A stretch of DNA of 14,296 bases from Larix sibirica (taxonomy: Eukaryota; Streptophyta; Pinopsida; Pinales; Pinaceae). The stretch is from positions 19,478 to 33,773 of the forward strand of contig NWUY0300013507.1 of the NCBI GenBank assembly GCA_004151065.3, written 5' to 3'. Under the pieces are notes generated by a model. It was not told the DNA's origin, did no database searches, and saw only the letters and a list, made by a program, of their open reading frames with translations. Position numbers and translations under genes: made by a program. Shown here piece by piece: positions 1 through 9,480 of this stretch. How positions within the stretch are numbered: the stretch's first letter is position 1; every line of letters starts with the position of its first letter.

Positions 1-2241
1 CGGGCATTCCCTCCCCCTGTAAGATCAGAAACCTTCACAAAACAACAAGCAATTATGGTACAAATGTGATAGAATTAAGTTTTAAATGAACATGAAATTT
101 TGCATGTAAAATCCAGAAATTTTTCTAAGGCAAACTAGCATGTAAAAACTTGAAAATTGATGATGTAGAGTGCAAAAGAAAGGCTTGTAAAAATATGCAA
201 TAAGGAANTATGTGAAAATTGGTATTAGAAAACCCCATATCCAACAAGCATTATGAAACAGCTCTAGAGGAAATTAATTCCAAATAACAAATAATAGGCC
301 AATGACTAGAAAAAAACAAGGCAAAGTTATTGTAACTAGTGATGAGAGGAGAGTTCAAGGTAATTCGACCAATGTTGGGATTTAAGGTCGTTAGGGATTA
401 CCTTGTTCTATGCCTTGGAAACACTGAAAACAAAACTTAGGAAGTAGATCTCAATAATCATGAAACATTAACTAAGTTGCTGTTTGTTTGCTAGGATTTT
501 ATCAATTTGCTTGAACATACCATCCTACCAAGGAGTTCTTGGTTGTTTTATTGGGCCTTGGATTTCTCTATTTGTCCTAATTAGAGTTTCACTGCCTAAC
601 CCTTGAGGTTGATAGCTTAGAATTAGTTGCAAGTATTTAATACCATCTTAAGAGGAGGGACATTAGCCTCAATCTCTTATAGCCCTAGGGCTTGAGACAA
701 GAATCTAATTGCCATATCCTAACAAAACTCTCCATTTCTTTTTATCAATTTTTACATGTTTCATTTTATGCAAAAACTACAAAAATATTTTACTACGGGA
801 AAACCCCTAAAAAATTAAATAAATCCAAAAATCCAAAAATATATGTGATTTTGTATTTATGGTCGACTGTAAACATTTGACCTAGGGTTTTATCCACAAA
901 CCCTAGAGGTTATCCTCTTGTCAACATGTGCATTGTGATACATGAAATCGCTGATATTAGGTTATTTCTATCTATTTGGCACTTTTGGTTCACCCTCAAA
1001 GTGTGCTCAAGTGAAATGATCCTCTTTCCGTTGAGAGCGCACCATTCTAAGGGCTTGCTTAGGAAAGTGTGATATTGTCTATGGAAGCATGAAATTACCT
1101 TGAAAGGCATGACATTTATTGAGTTTTTGTGGTACAATGAATAACTCCATTATTGTATGATTATGGTGTCTTTTTAAATATTGTTTGACTCCAATAAGGA
1201 ACTATTCATAGCTATTAAGGTTTTGTGAAAGGTATTTGTGCTTTGTTGGTGGTTGCAGGTATCTTTTTGTTTGGAGTTACTCGAAGTGTTGAGAGTTTAG
1301 GATGTGGTGATAATGGGTCTACTCTCTCCCAAGCTTACCGACACTATCCTTGGTCCACACAACCTAGTTGTGTTGGGCTTCTAATTTGATCCATAAAAAT
1401 ACTAGTGAAAAGGTAGGTAAGAAAAATAATCTATTAGCAATTCCCACCTAATGTATAAGCTCAAGATCTCATCGCATGGCTGAAATACATCATAGGTTTT
1501 TTTTCCCTTTGACTCCGTAGGAAACCATGAACACCTAGATAAAGGAATGAGAGTGTGTAAGGAGAAACAATCCCACCCCATGAAGGGGCCACAAAGGCCA
1601 CACCTTAAGAAAACCAACCAAAGTGGTTAGGTGCATATAGTCTTAAATATAAATTAGGATGACATCCCCATGCTCGTAGCAATGTCTCAATACAATATGG
1701 TACCAAGACAAAAAGGGGTCTCATCAAAGTACATGAATAATTGTTGAGTACAATAAATCATGCACACTAGAGAATGACCCAAACCGATTACATAAACATG
1801 TTCTAAACCACTGATGATATGCAATACATGAATAGGGGCAGCAACATATTAATAGGATGAAACATAACAATGATTAAATCCCTACTGAAACTGGAGGGGG
1901 CCAAGATCTGAAAGGATTAGTAATTTGAGAAACTCCTCATAAGTGGCTTAAAATGTTTAAACATTGAGCCAAACATGTCTAGTGAATTGTGAGTAAAGCT
2001 AGATCATTGACACCAACACAGATCAAACATCACATGAAGCTAAATATTGCAGGGATTCCATTTAATAGACTCAAAAGTTGTAGGGAGTCATGTGTGTCCA
2101 AGATCTTTGACCAAATTGGGATAAGACAACCACCATACTATATGATTCTCAATGGTACAATAATGAGATGGAGTTTAGCACATGTGAATCGACCAATTCA
2201 AGGGGAAACGAGATATCCCCTTAGATGGATTGGACAACTAG
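1..2241. other. AT-rich intergenic stretch, no gene recognised
   Basis: I see no coding similarity in any frame here. Open frames are short and without recognisable motifs. Small structures are present: an imperfect inverted repeat at 357-404 (arms AAGGTAAT/ATTACCTT and CGACC/GGTCG) and a perfect 12-bp palindrome at 681-692. The right-hand part, about 1990-2241, lies directly upstream of the gag remnant and may be its leader, but I could identify no primer-binding site or LTR end. One N lies at 208. The stretch is probably old repeat-derived DNA; that is inference. Confidence 0.5.
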
Positions 2242-3143
2242 GAATCTCAATACGTAGAGCTTAAGGAATAGGTTCAGCACATTCAGAAGATCATCAACAC
2301 TTAGGATTAGACATAGGAAAATAAGTTAGATACAAAATAATACCACTGGGAGAAGAAGTTGGATGAGAAGTTGACACATTTGATAGTTAATGCTATACAT
2401 GTAGAAGAGCATGGAAATAAAAAAAACAGTTAGACACGTGAGGAAGAAACTTCTGACACAGGACTATTCAGCCAAAAACAACCCCCTTTTGGTCCTCATA
2501 GTGATAAGCCACATTCTATGAATAATAACACTTGGAACCATTTTCCTAAAGTAGACTTAAACAAGTTTGACAGTTCTAACCCATCATGATGGGTTAATCA
2601 AATGGAACATCACTTCTCCCTTCATGGTATTATCGATGACACGAAGAAACTTAAGGCATAGGTGTTGTATTTTGATCTATAATGATGGCAATGGTGGGAG
2701 TGTCATAAAAATGCCTATTGTTGTTACGTTGGTTGGAGTCTATTTCTTAAATCTCTTCATGAGAAAGAGCCTCACTATTTGAGGTGGCTTACCAAGTTAT
2801 ACCAAATAGGATCAGTCATAGACTTTATCTTATCCTTTGAGAAATTATCCATCCATATAGATAACTTAATATATTCTTTCTATAAAGAATGTTTCATTAG
2901 TGGCATCAAGGAGTAAATTAAAGCACATGTTAGAACGTATCATCCTACTACCTAGTTGGAAGCACCATAGAGGGATATGGAAGCAGAGACAGTGATTGAT
3001 GCACAAACCAAAAAACCCTTTTCCATTCCCCACTCAAGCACAATTACTTCTCCTCCTTGAAATTATAGAGGTTCTCTCCATCAGAAATGGAGGATCAACA
3101 AAAACAATGCCTCTTCTATAATTGTGATGAAAAGTATGCTCCA
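2242..3143 (+). pseudogene. gag: Ty3/gypsy (chromovirus-like) gag remnant, capsid to start of zinc knuckle
   Basis: In intact elements Gag forms the cytoplasmic virus-like particle and its nucleocapsid binds the RNA. One frame can be followed from about 2242 to 3060, although it contains 14 stop codons. It holds the retrotransposon-gag signature: WNHFPKVDLNKFD near 2536-2574, then WVNQMEHHFSLHG, a WQWW cluster near 2686-2697, LTKLYQIGSV near 2788-2817, and YKECFISGIKE near 2881-2913. A frameshift near 3060-3074 moves the frame to SPSEMEDQQKQ and then the knuckle-like YNCDEKYAP, ending at 3143. The second half of the CCHC knuckle (the expected His and Cys) is absent because the homology stops at the N at 3144. 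No start codon is trusted. Protease, RT and integrase do not follow. I am confident about the family and less so about the exact left end. Confidence 0.85.
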
Positions 3144-3144
3144 N
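3144..3144. other. Single N at a sharp homology junction
   Basis: The unresolved base separates plus-strand gag (ending at 3143) from the minus-strand DUF4283-like fragment (starting at 3145). It may be a compressed assembly gap, so continuity across it is unproven. Confidence 0.8.
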
Positions 3145-3900
3145 CCACATCCACTCTTTACCCATTATCAACATTGCATGATCCTTCCACTTCAATATGA
3201 AACACAACCACACATGAACCAAAACATGAAAAGTAGGCATGTAACCTAGGAGATGTTTCCAAAATAAAACCACCCATCCCTTTTAAGATTCACTTATTAC
3301 CATTTTTCCAAGAAACCTACCTATGATCACATGAGCCATCACTGCTTTGAATTCATCCAGCTGCAAGTCCCTTCCAACAATCATCTTCACTCGCTTAGGT
3401 ATTTATCTAATGCATTTCTTACTTTGAATCCCCCATGAAGCCTTTTCACTTTTAACTATAGCTTCATCTAGAATCGCTTCATCATTTTTCAATCCCTCTA
3501 AAATTCGACCTCTAGTCTCTAACATGGAGATTTCATCTCGAGTGAGACTAGAGGATGAAGAGTAAATGTATTTACTAAAACAATACTTCTAGCTTGTACC
3601 TCTACTATTCTATTCCATCTCAAATCCACCAAATCCGACCTGACAACTTCCTTAGGGAGAATTGGAGTCTTTTTGTTTGTCCTCAACTCATTATTCTAAT
3701 TGGAACCTACTTGCTCTATCGGTCTAGAATCCTTGATTGGTTACTATGACAAGGCCCCACACATGTGATTCAACTTTCCCCATACCTTGATAAACTCCTT
3801 ATGTGAGCGAAAAGTAGAACAAGGGATATGCCCTTCCCCCAACCATAATCCACGATGTCCTCCATGGTGTGAAACCTAAGAGGTAAACCCTAGTGGTTTC
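3145..3900 (-). pseudogene. Degenerate fragment resembling the DUF4283 region of plant LINE ORF1
   Basis: Reading the minus strand from about 3900 down to 3145, coding-like protein appears in two frames, with a shift near 3540-3580. The upstream part contains KEFIKVWGKLNHMCG (near 3805-3750) and KEVVRSDLVDLRWNRIVE (near 3652-3599). The downstream part contains LDEFKAVMAHVIIGRFLGK, a TAA stop, then GWVVLFWKHLLGY and WLCFILKWKDHAMLIMGKEW. This spacing (an 'xxxGRxxG' helix, a W-centred segment, then a hydrophobic strand with K-x-D-A-x-x-I) resembles DUF4283, a domain found in plant LINE ORF1/gag-like proteins. That assignment is from remembered family pattern. The fragment ends at the N at 3144, and past it the minus strand is merely antisense to gag. 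Several stops make it non-functional. Confidence 0.5.
3509..3554. repeat. 11-bp perfect inverted repeat with 24-nt loop
   Basis: CCTCTAGTCTC at 3509-3519 is the exact reverse complement of GAGACTAGAGG at 3544-3554. The loop contains a smaller inverted pair, GAGAT/ATCTC. It lies inside the minus-strand LINE-like fragment, near the place where the coding frame changes. Confidence 0.8.
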
Positions 3901-4460
3901 CCCTCCACACTTGTGGAAACCTAATCCCCATAGTTTCATCCTTTGATATCATTTTTTTTGTTTTAATTTTAACATCTGCATTTTTTATTCATGATTTCTT
4001 AGTTGACATTACAAACTAGAGTAATCAATCAAGTAAGAAAATTATGACAAAAAATAAGAGCTTGACCTATGCGCATGTGACTATATGATACGATGCCTAG
4101 AAGGATAAGTTGATATTAGTATGCAATTGTGTACCAAAATAAAGTTTTGTGTATTGTTTGTTTGCCTTTTTTGTTTGTTGGATGCGGAAACCCAAATATT
4201 TTGGCTAAAGATATGGTCAATATGTTTGATGCTCCAAGTAGTATTAGTTCTTCAAGGTATGATGGTGCTGTAGTTTTCCTTTGAAAGGTATTTAATCTTT
4301 CTATACAGGGTTATTGGAAAACCTTAAAAAGAATAAGCGTATTTCATTGGTATGTTGTGGTGTGTAAGTATGAAATCCATTGGTTTTTGCATTCCACAAC
4401 GTGGTGAAACAACTCGAGTTCTTTTCCTTTTCTTTGTTTTTTGCAAACAACTAAGCTACA
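3901..4460. other. AT-rich stretch without recognisable feature
   Basis: No frame gives a recognisable protein and I see no repeat structure beyond homopolymer T runs (for example near 3952-3959). It may be untranslated or flanking sequence of one of the neighbouring elements. Confidence 0.4.
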
Positions 4461-4776
4461 TCAATACCAATTTTTTTTGAAGTGAACCTTCCTAAACATA
4501 CGACACTTTAGAAGGGTCATTGTAGTGAAAACAAGTGTCCATGATAGAAAAACCACAAACTCGATTGATAAAACTACAGTGGGTAAAATTTTCTCCATCA
4601 GATATGTGGTTAGATCATTTGCATACACGGTGGAGCATTCCTTTGTACAATGGCAAAGCCAATATAAGAGGAACAAATGGTTAGGATGCTCCTCTTCCAT
4701 GGAGTACTATGTGGCTAGATTTGATGATGACCGAGGACTTGGGTCATGGATCCTAAGAAGCATCTATACTATGTGA
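4461..4776. other. Unrecognised overlapping open frames on both strands
   Basis: A plus-strand frame at 4525-4776 (83 codons) and a minus-strand frame at 4461-4700 (79 codons) overlap almost completely. The plus-strand protein includes TVEHSFVQWQSQYKRNKW and then YYVARFDDDRGLGSW. I recognise no domain. A third frame on the plus strand is also fairly open, so the openness may be composition or a remnant of an older coding sequence. No function can be assigned. Confidence 0.15.
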
Positions 4777-5032
4777 GGTGCTTAGAAAGGAACAAGAAAA
4801 ACTTATGTAGCATATAATTGTTTAGCAAATCATGTATCCTTCTCCAAAGATATCTTAGGCTACATATCTATCATATGATTTAGTAACTTGCACTTATACA
4901 CACAACATTAATGTTGCTAGAAAAGAAGATAAAATAGATAGAAAGAATATGGAAGTTCTTATGGTTAAATAAATTTGACTTCCATAAAAATTTATAATAA
5001 TTAGATTACACACTATGAATTCCATGAATGGA
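4777..5032. other. AT-rich spacer
   Basis: No gene-like frame is visible. The sequence grades into the ATAATAATT-rich tandem repeat to the right. Confidence 0.4.
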
Positions 5033-5286
5033 AATTTATAATAATGTTTGCAATTAATGAAAATGGATTCCCAAGATTATAATAATTATGTTACATATTT
5101 TATCAACAAAACATTCATTATAATTATGTTACATACTTTATCAACAAGTTTAAAGTAAAATTTATAATGATGTTTGCAATTAATGAAATTGGCCTCCCAA
5201 GATTATAATAATTATGTTACATACTTTATCAACAAGAAATTCATAATAATTATGTTACATACTTTACAAGCAAGCTTAAAGTAAAA
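5033..5286 (+). repeat. Two-copy tandem repeat, 126-bp unit
   Basis: The copies run from 5033 to 5158 and from 5159 to about 5286. Both begin AATTTATAATRATGTTTGCAA and end near TTTAAAGTAAAA or CTTAAAGTAAAA. Inside each unit a shorter segment (ATAATTATGTTACATAYTTTA) is itself repeated, so the structure is nested. The copies differ by scattered substitutions and small indels, which implies an old duplication. Confidence 0.85.
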
Positions 5287-5400
5287 GTGAAGAGACAAAC
5301 CAAACGTGCATGATTCACATACATCTATGGATTATGAAAACCATGTGCATGTCATATAATTTACATATGATACTTGGAATGTTAATCATTTACATCTTTG

Positions 5401-5605
5401 ATCTTAATAATTACATATATTGTTAAATACTTTTGAATTTTATTGAGAGATTTGAATTTGAGCGAAGATATTAAATCTTAATAATTATATATATTGTTAA
5501 ATATGTTTGAATTTTATTGAGAGATTTGAATTTGAGTGAAGATATTAAAAATGCTTCTTGACGTTTGAACTTTATAAAAAGGTTTGATTTTTAATAAAGA
5601 TATTA
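5401..5605 (+). repeat. Tandem repeat, 74-bp unit, two copies plus a partial third
   Basis: Copy one is 5401-5474 and copy two 5475-5548. They share CTTAATAATTAYATATATTG and GTTTGAATTTTATTGAGAG-like segments and differ at only a few positions. A diverged partial third copy (5563-5605) begins GTTTGAACTTTAT and ends AAAGATATTA. Confidence 0.85.
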
Positions 5606-5874
5606 GACATGTAACACTTTCACTCACCACCGCTATTTTCTTGATACACGACAAACCTAAACAAAAATACAAATGTCAATAGAGAAATTAGAATCTGGAT
5701 CAGATCACTAAAAACACATCATTTTTACTAAACTAACAAACTTATCATTAATCAATATACAACTTTTGAATGTTCATCAAATTATTATAATAACATATAA
5801 GCTAATATTATCATAGTAATCAAATTATTATTATTATTATACTTCATTTTCAAGCACTCTAATTATTAGAATAT
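5606..5874. other. AT-rich spacer with ATT trinucleotide runs
   Basis: Contains a short ATT microsatellite (near 5825-5840). No coding or regulatory feature is recognised. Confidence 0.4.
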
Positions 5875-5930
5875 CAAATTACTTTTTTTTCAAAGGAAAA
5901 AACAAATTACTTTTTTTTCAAAGGAAAAAA
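5875..5930 (+). repeat. Perfect 28-bp tandem duplication
   Basis: 5875-5902 and 5903-5930 are identical. Each has CAAATTAC, eight T, then CAAAGGAAAAAA. The absence of any mismatch suggests recent slippage, or length errors within homopolymers. Confidence 0.9.
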
Positions 5931-6133
5931 CATACTTTTCATATTTTATTAGAATAAAAAAGTATTATATAGTTTATTACATTTAGTTCAAAAACTGATT
6001 ATCATATCTCTCAAAATCAATACTATCCAAAATTATATCAAAGATCTTCAAACCAGAGTTCAAAGTTCAAAACCAACTATCATACCGGTCAGCTATACCA
6101 AACCAGAAAACCAGTACTAAATACACGAAGAAA
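5931..6133 (-). other. Candidate 3' untranslated region of the minus-strand LINE
   Basis: This lies just past the last stop of the RNase H frame (complement of 6134-6136). On the minus strand it carries an AATAAA-like signal (complement of 5973-5978). A clean poly(A) tail and target-site duplication are not evident, so the 3' end of the element is not fixed. Confidence 0.35.
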
Positions 6134-6790
6134 CTATGAAATGAAAAAAATAGTACTCCCCATATCAATTTCCTTATCTTCCAGAAATTCCTCCCAGTGT
6201 AAGGTCCCTTCAACTCCTTCCAAAGCCTCCTTTGAAAGTTTGTCTGCCAGTAAGTTCTATTCTCTGTAGATATGGATGAGTTCCAAATGCAAGAATTTCT
6301 TTAGTTCTTCTCTAATTCCGGAGCACCAAGGAATAATATTGAACACATGTAGCTTATAATCTCCACGCGCCCATTTAATAGTAACTCTGGAGTCCCCAAA
6401 AATCACAAGGATCACAATCCCAAATTTTGTTGTCATTTTACTTAAACACCACAAGGCCAACAACTCAGCCTTCATATTTGTGCCAAAGCCACAATGAAGT
6501 TTGAATTAAAACATGTGATCTTCATTAATATAAAGTACTACACCTACAACACATAGATCATCTTGAGCATCGCCATAAAAAAAAACCAATAGCTCCATTG
6601 TGATTTTGAAACTCCTTGAAAACTCTAGTTCTGCAGACTTTAATATTTTCATACTTGAACTCTTTGACCCAATTCAAAATTTGCATGACAATAAAATCCA
6701 ACTGTTCAATTTCACACAACTATTCCTAGCTTTCCAGATTCTCCATGAGATAATAGCTAGAAGAATATTGTACTCTTTGCATGATTTCTG
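6134..6790 (-). pseudogene. LINE RNase H (RVT_3-type) domain and preceding linker
   Basis: The linker reads EIEQLDFIVMQILNWVKEF (near 6711-6655). RNase H begins near 6592 with FFYGDAQDDLCVVGVVLY, where the family has an FFDGA-like start, so the first catalytic Asp seems altered. It continues with TNMKAELLALWCL (containing the Glu of the active site), then VIFGDSRVTIKWARG (the GDS Asp), then IYRE, a TAG stop and NLLADKLSKEAL (the final Asp), finishing at a stop complementary to 6134-6136. Another in-frame stop follows HMF. RNase H removes RNA from the RNA/DNA hybrid. Placement after zf-RVT agrees with plant LINE architecture. Confidence 0.88.
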
Positions 6791-7238
6791 CTACTCTTTG
6801 CAAGTTTGTTCAAAATTTGTACCTTGCCGAGCCTGTAGAATATTGAGAGAAGTACAAACCTTTTCCCACACTAAAGTAGTAAAACTATAGTTTATCAAAA
6901 TATGATTAAGCGTCTCTGCATCCTTTTTATAGAGAGGACAAATATTTGGTCCATGCCAACCTCTTAGCAAGTTATCCCAGGTCTTTAGACAATTTTGAAG
7001 AGCAAACCACATAAAACATTTAACCTTCAATGGAATACTCCATTTCCAAAGTACAAGAAACCACCAATTCTGAACTGTGCATAATTTTCTTTAACAATAG
7101 CCATATACACATATTTTGCAGTAATGGAGCCTGTCTCAAAATTTGATGTCCAAAGTAGAGTATCCAAATTATCACTTAGTCTGCAGCCTGTGGCATTTAA
7201 CTTGTTGATGTAATTGTCCCATTCTGTAGCCCAAAAGC
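6791..7238 (-). pseudogene. LINE zf-RVT zinc-finger region
   Basis: Upstream part: FWATEWDNYINKLN (near 7234-7193), then SNFETGSITAKYVYMAI. After a shift near 7070 comes WWFLVLWKWSIPLKVKCFMW, then ALQNCLKTWDNLLRGWHGP and ICPLYKKDAETLNHILINY. This matches zf-RVT, a Cys/His nucleic-acid-binding module found between RT and RNase H in plant LINEs. Two Cys expected in the family are Tyr here (CPLY where CPLC is usual; INYSF where a Cys is usual). Both changes fit single G-to-A transitions. The frame ends at a stop at 6791. Confidence 0.85.
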
Positions 7239-7240
7239 CC

Positions 7241-8099
7241 CTAAACCCAGATCTTTAAATACCAGTCATTTTTCTCCGGATTGATCCAACTATGCTTTCT
7301 TATATCTGCCAAAGTAGAATAGACAATATCTGATAAATAATTTACTATACCAGAGGAAAGTTTGTAGTCTTCACCCAGACCAATAATTGGATCAATGCCA
7401 ACTATTACATTCAGTCCATTTCCTACTCTCGAGGCCAAATATTTTCCCATCTAGCTGTAAATTTTAAGAAACCCATTCCAAACTGGGGAGGAGTTCAAGA
7501 CTTTTTTCTCTTCGTTCCTTATCCAGTTACAACAATCATTTTTTATATATTTTTCCTTCAGGACTAATGACCAAAGACTTGTTCCAAAAAGATCACGCCA
7601 GAAAATTTTCAACCTTAAATCCATACTAAACCAACTTAAGTTTTTTATTCCCCATCCACCATATTCTTGTGGAATTGAAATTCTGTCCCAGCTAGCCATA
7701 ATCAATTTACTTATTTTTGTGCCTCCAGACCAGAGGAAATTAAAAATAAGCTTCCTCGGAGAATTAATGATAGAGATAGGAACCTGAATTAATGAGAACC
7801 AATAAACAGGAATACTAGTTAGGATACCTTTGATAAGTGTACATCTTCCCCCAATAGGTAGAAGCCTGAAATTCCAATTTTTTATTCTTTCTTCAAATTT
7901 TTGTATCAAACACAGCCAATCCTGAACTTTATAGCCATTTGGTTTCATAAAATAACCAAGATGCTTAATACCTTCCTTAAGCTTATGCATCCTATATGGA
8001 AGAGTAGTAATGATAGCTTCCATAGTATTTTCACCCAGATTGTGCATATAGAGACTAGATGTATTCACACTAACCTTCATGCGAGAATCCATACAAAAT
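7241..8099 (-). pseudogene. LINE RT thumb and post-RT region
   Basis: This continues the RT frame with KHLGYFMKPNGYKVQDWL, FEERIKNWNFRLLPIGGR, GILTSIPVYWFSL and LIFNFLWSG, then GGWGIKNLSWFSMDLRLK, all typical of the segment after the palm in plant LINEs. A single in-frame TAG at 7453-7451 interrupts it, and the next codon continues as MGKYLASRVGNGLNVIVGID, also family-typical ('GxGxxVxxGxDP'). Apart from that stop, the frame stays open for over 350 codons, making this the best preserved part of the element. Confidence 0.9.
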
Positions 8100-8880
8100 A
8101 GTTTGATAATATCCGTATAAAAACCCCATTCCTCAGTATACTCAGTACCAAAAATTAAAACATAATCAACAAACAAAATATGTGTGATGTAGACAACCGC
8201 TAAAATTTTCACACCTTTAAGTTTACCTTTTGATTTGGCCTCCAAAATAATTCTATTAAGCCCTTCTATTATGAGTAGGAAGATCGGGGGGAAAGAGGAC
8301 AACCTTGACGAATTCCTCTATTTATTTTGAAGAAATCAGTAGGATCACCATTAATCAACAGAGAAAATTGTGTAGAAGTAACAAATGCTAGAATCCAATT
8401 TATAACAAGTAGTGGGAGCCCAATTTGAATTAGGATTAATCGAAGAAAAACTCAATTCACACGATCAAAATCTTTTTCCAAATCCATTTTCAATAAAATA
8501 GCCTTCAGATTCTTTTGTTTAATAGAGTGGATCGCCTCCTGTGTAATTCCAATAGCATCTAGTATCTGTTTACCATGAAGAAACCCAATTTGTTCAACTG
8601 AAATTTTATAATAAAAAAATGACAAGAAGGTTTGATCCTGCTGGAGATGATCTTTGTAATTATTTTTTAAGCGAGGTTACACAAGGCTATTGGCCTTTTG
8701 TTTGGCTTGTTACTTTTCGGAATTAGAGTAAGGAAATTTGAGTTTAGTGCACCATAAACAAACCCTTCAGTCCTTGAATATTCAACCATATCAAGCAAAT
8801 CCTTTCCCATGATGTCAAACAAATGGCTAAAAATTTCAACAATCCAGCCATCTGGTCCAAGAATTTTAGGCTTTTGCAAA
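8100..8880 (-). pseudogene. LINE reverse transcriptase, fingers and palm, inactivated
   Basis: RT motifs appear in order: KILGPDGWIVEIF (near 8866-8828), FLTLIPKSNKPN, RPIALCNL, then after a stop and a shift VEQIGFLHGKQILDAIG, motif A KMDLEKDFDRV (near 8493-8461), and motif B GIRQGCPLSP (near 8318-8289). A frameshift in the six-C run at 8286-8291 leads into a 283-codon open frame carrying motif C. The metal-binding pair, normally (Y/F)xDD, reads FVDY: the second Asp is Tyr at codon 8164-8162. Several residues between PNK and RPIAL appear deleted compared with the family. In-frame stops occur after CNLA (near 8668) and after DRVN. RNA-templated DNA synthesis would be abolished. Confidence 0.92.
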
Positions 8881-9480
8881 TAAACTTAGAACCTTTTCAA
8901 TTTCATCAATAGTAACCTTCTTACCCATATCTTTTCCTTCATCCACATCGAAGAATTTTGGAAACAACTTTATAATATGTAGTTGTGCTTCCAAAGAACT
9001 CTGATCATTCTCCATAAAAATTCCCTCGAATTGGTTTAGTGCAAGCTTCTGCAGATCTGTTGACCTTTTGTAATAAAACCATTTTCATATGTGTGTTCCC
9101 AGATAGCATTAGTGTTTCTTCTATGTGAGGCATGGGAATGAAAAAACCTAGTATTATTATCTCCCAGGCCTATCCACAATGCTCTTCTTTTTAGACGCCA
9201 ATCCATCCCCTCCTCCTTAAAATTTGATCCTTTTTGTCTTATGGAGTCTTAATTAACACTTTATCATCTACAGAGATAGAGTAATCAGAATTTTTAATGT
9301 AAATCTTCTTGATATGATCTTCAAGAAGGAGAATTTCTTCCTTGTCCTTCTTCCTTTTGTTATGGATTCAATATTTTACTTTGACCTTCAGAAAAATACA
9401 ACTTATGAACAGGTAAATCCATTGGATTAAGGTTATCTTCATTTTGAAAGGAATTCCAAGTAAGTTTAACAAAGGAATTC
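8881..9480 (-). pseudogene. LINE ORF2 remnant: linker between endonuclease and RT
   Basis: Reading down from about 9480, fragments include WNSFQNEDNLNPMDLP, then KRKKDKEEILLLEDHIKK (near 9358-9305). Next comes the typical W-R-x-K-x-R-A-x-W...GD-x-N-T-x-F-FH...ASHRRN block (WRLKRRALWIGLGDNNTRFF, then HRRNTNAIW, near 9204-9100). After a shift near 9055 it continues as LALNQFEGIF, DQSSLEAQL and KKVTIDEIEKVLSLF. In plant LINEs this segment immediately precedes the 'GPDGW' start of the RT, as it does here. An in-frame TAA follows IKTP near 9249. This order of short motifs is strong evidence despite the breaks. Confidence 0.85.

Larger units (their letters stand above)
6134..9480 (-). mobile_element. 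5'-truncated L1-type plant LINE with RNase H, decayed
   Basis: The minus strand carries ORF2 of a plant non-LTR retrotransposon in the correct order: endonuclease-RT linker, reverse transcriptase, RT thumb region, zf-RVT zinc finger, RNase H. Intact relatives copy their RNA by target-primed reverse transcription. The apurinic endonuclease and ORF1 are missing, which fits the usual 5' truncation of LINE insertions. The frame is interrupted by at least six shifts (near 9055, 8870, 8610-8625, 8286-8291, 7225-7250 and 7070) and several stops, and a catalytic Asp of the RT is lost. The left part (9364-9480) is still linker-like; the exact 5' end lies somewhere in 9400-9600. It is dead as an autonomous element. 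Confidence 0.92.

Noticed and set aside
910-1617. Minus-strand open frames of 71-75 codons
   Set aside because: No recognisable motif and no coding context; lengths are near what chance allows.
1698-1709. TGGTACCAAGAC as a possible primer-binding site for the gag element
   Set aside because: It matches the tRNA-Met site at only 8 of 12 positions and no LTR end lies beside it.
1989-2264. 91-codon plus-strand frame upstream of gag as a separate gene
   Set aside because: No family resemblance. It overlaps the start of the gag frame in another phase and is probably leader sequence.
6600-6890. 96-codon plus-strand frame
   Set aside because: It is antisense to the LINE linker and zf-RVT region, whose minus-strand protein is recognisable.
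7901-8101. 66-codon plus-strand frame
   Set aside because: Shadow of the RT thumb region on the minus strand.
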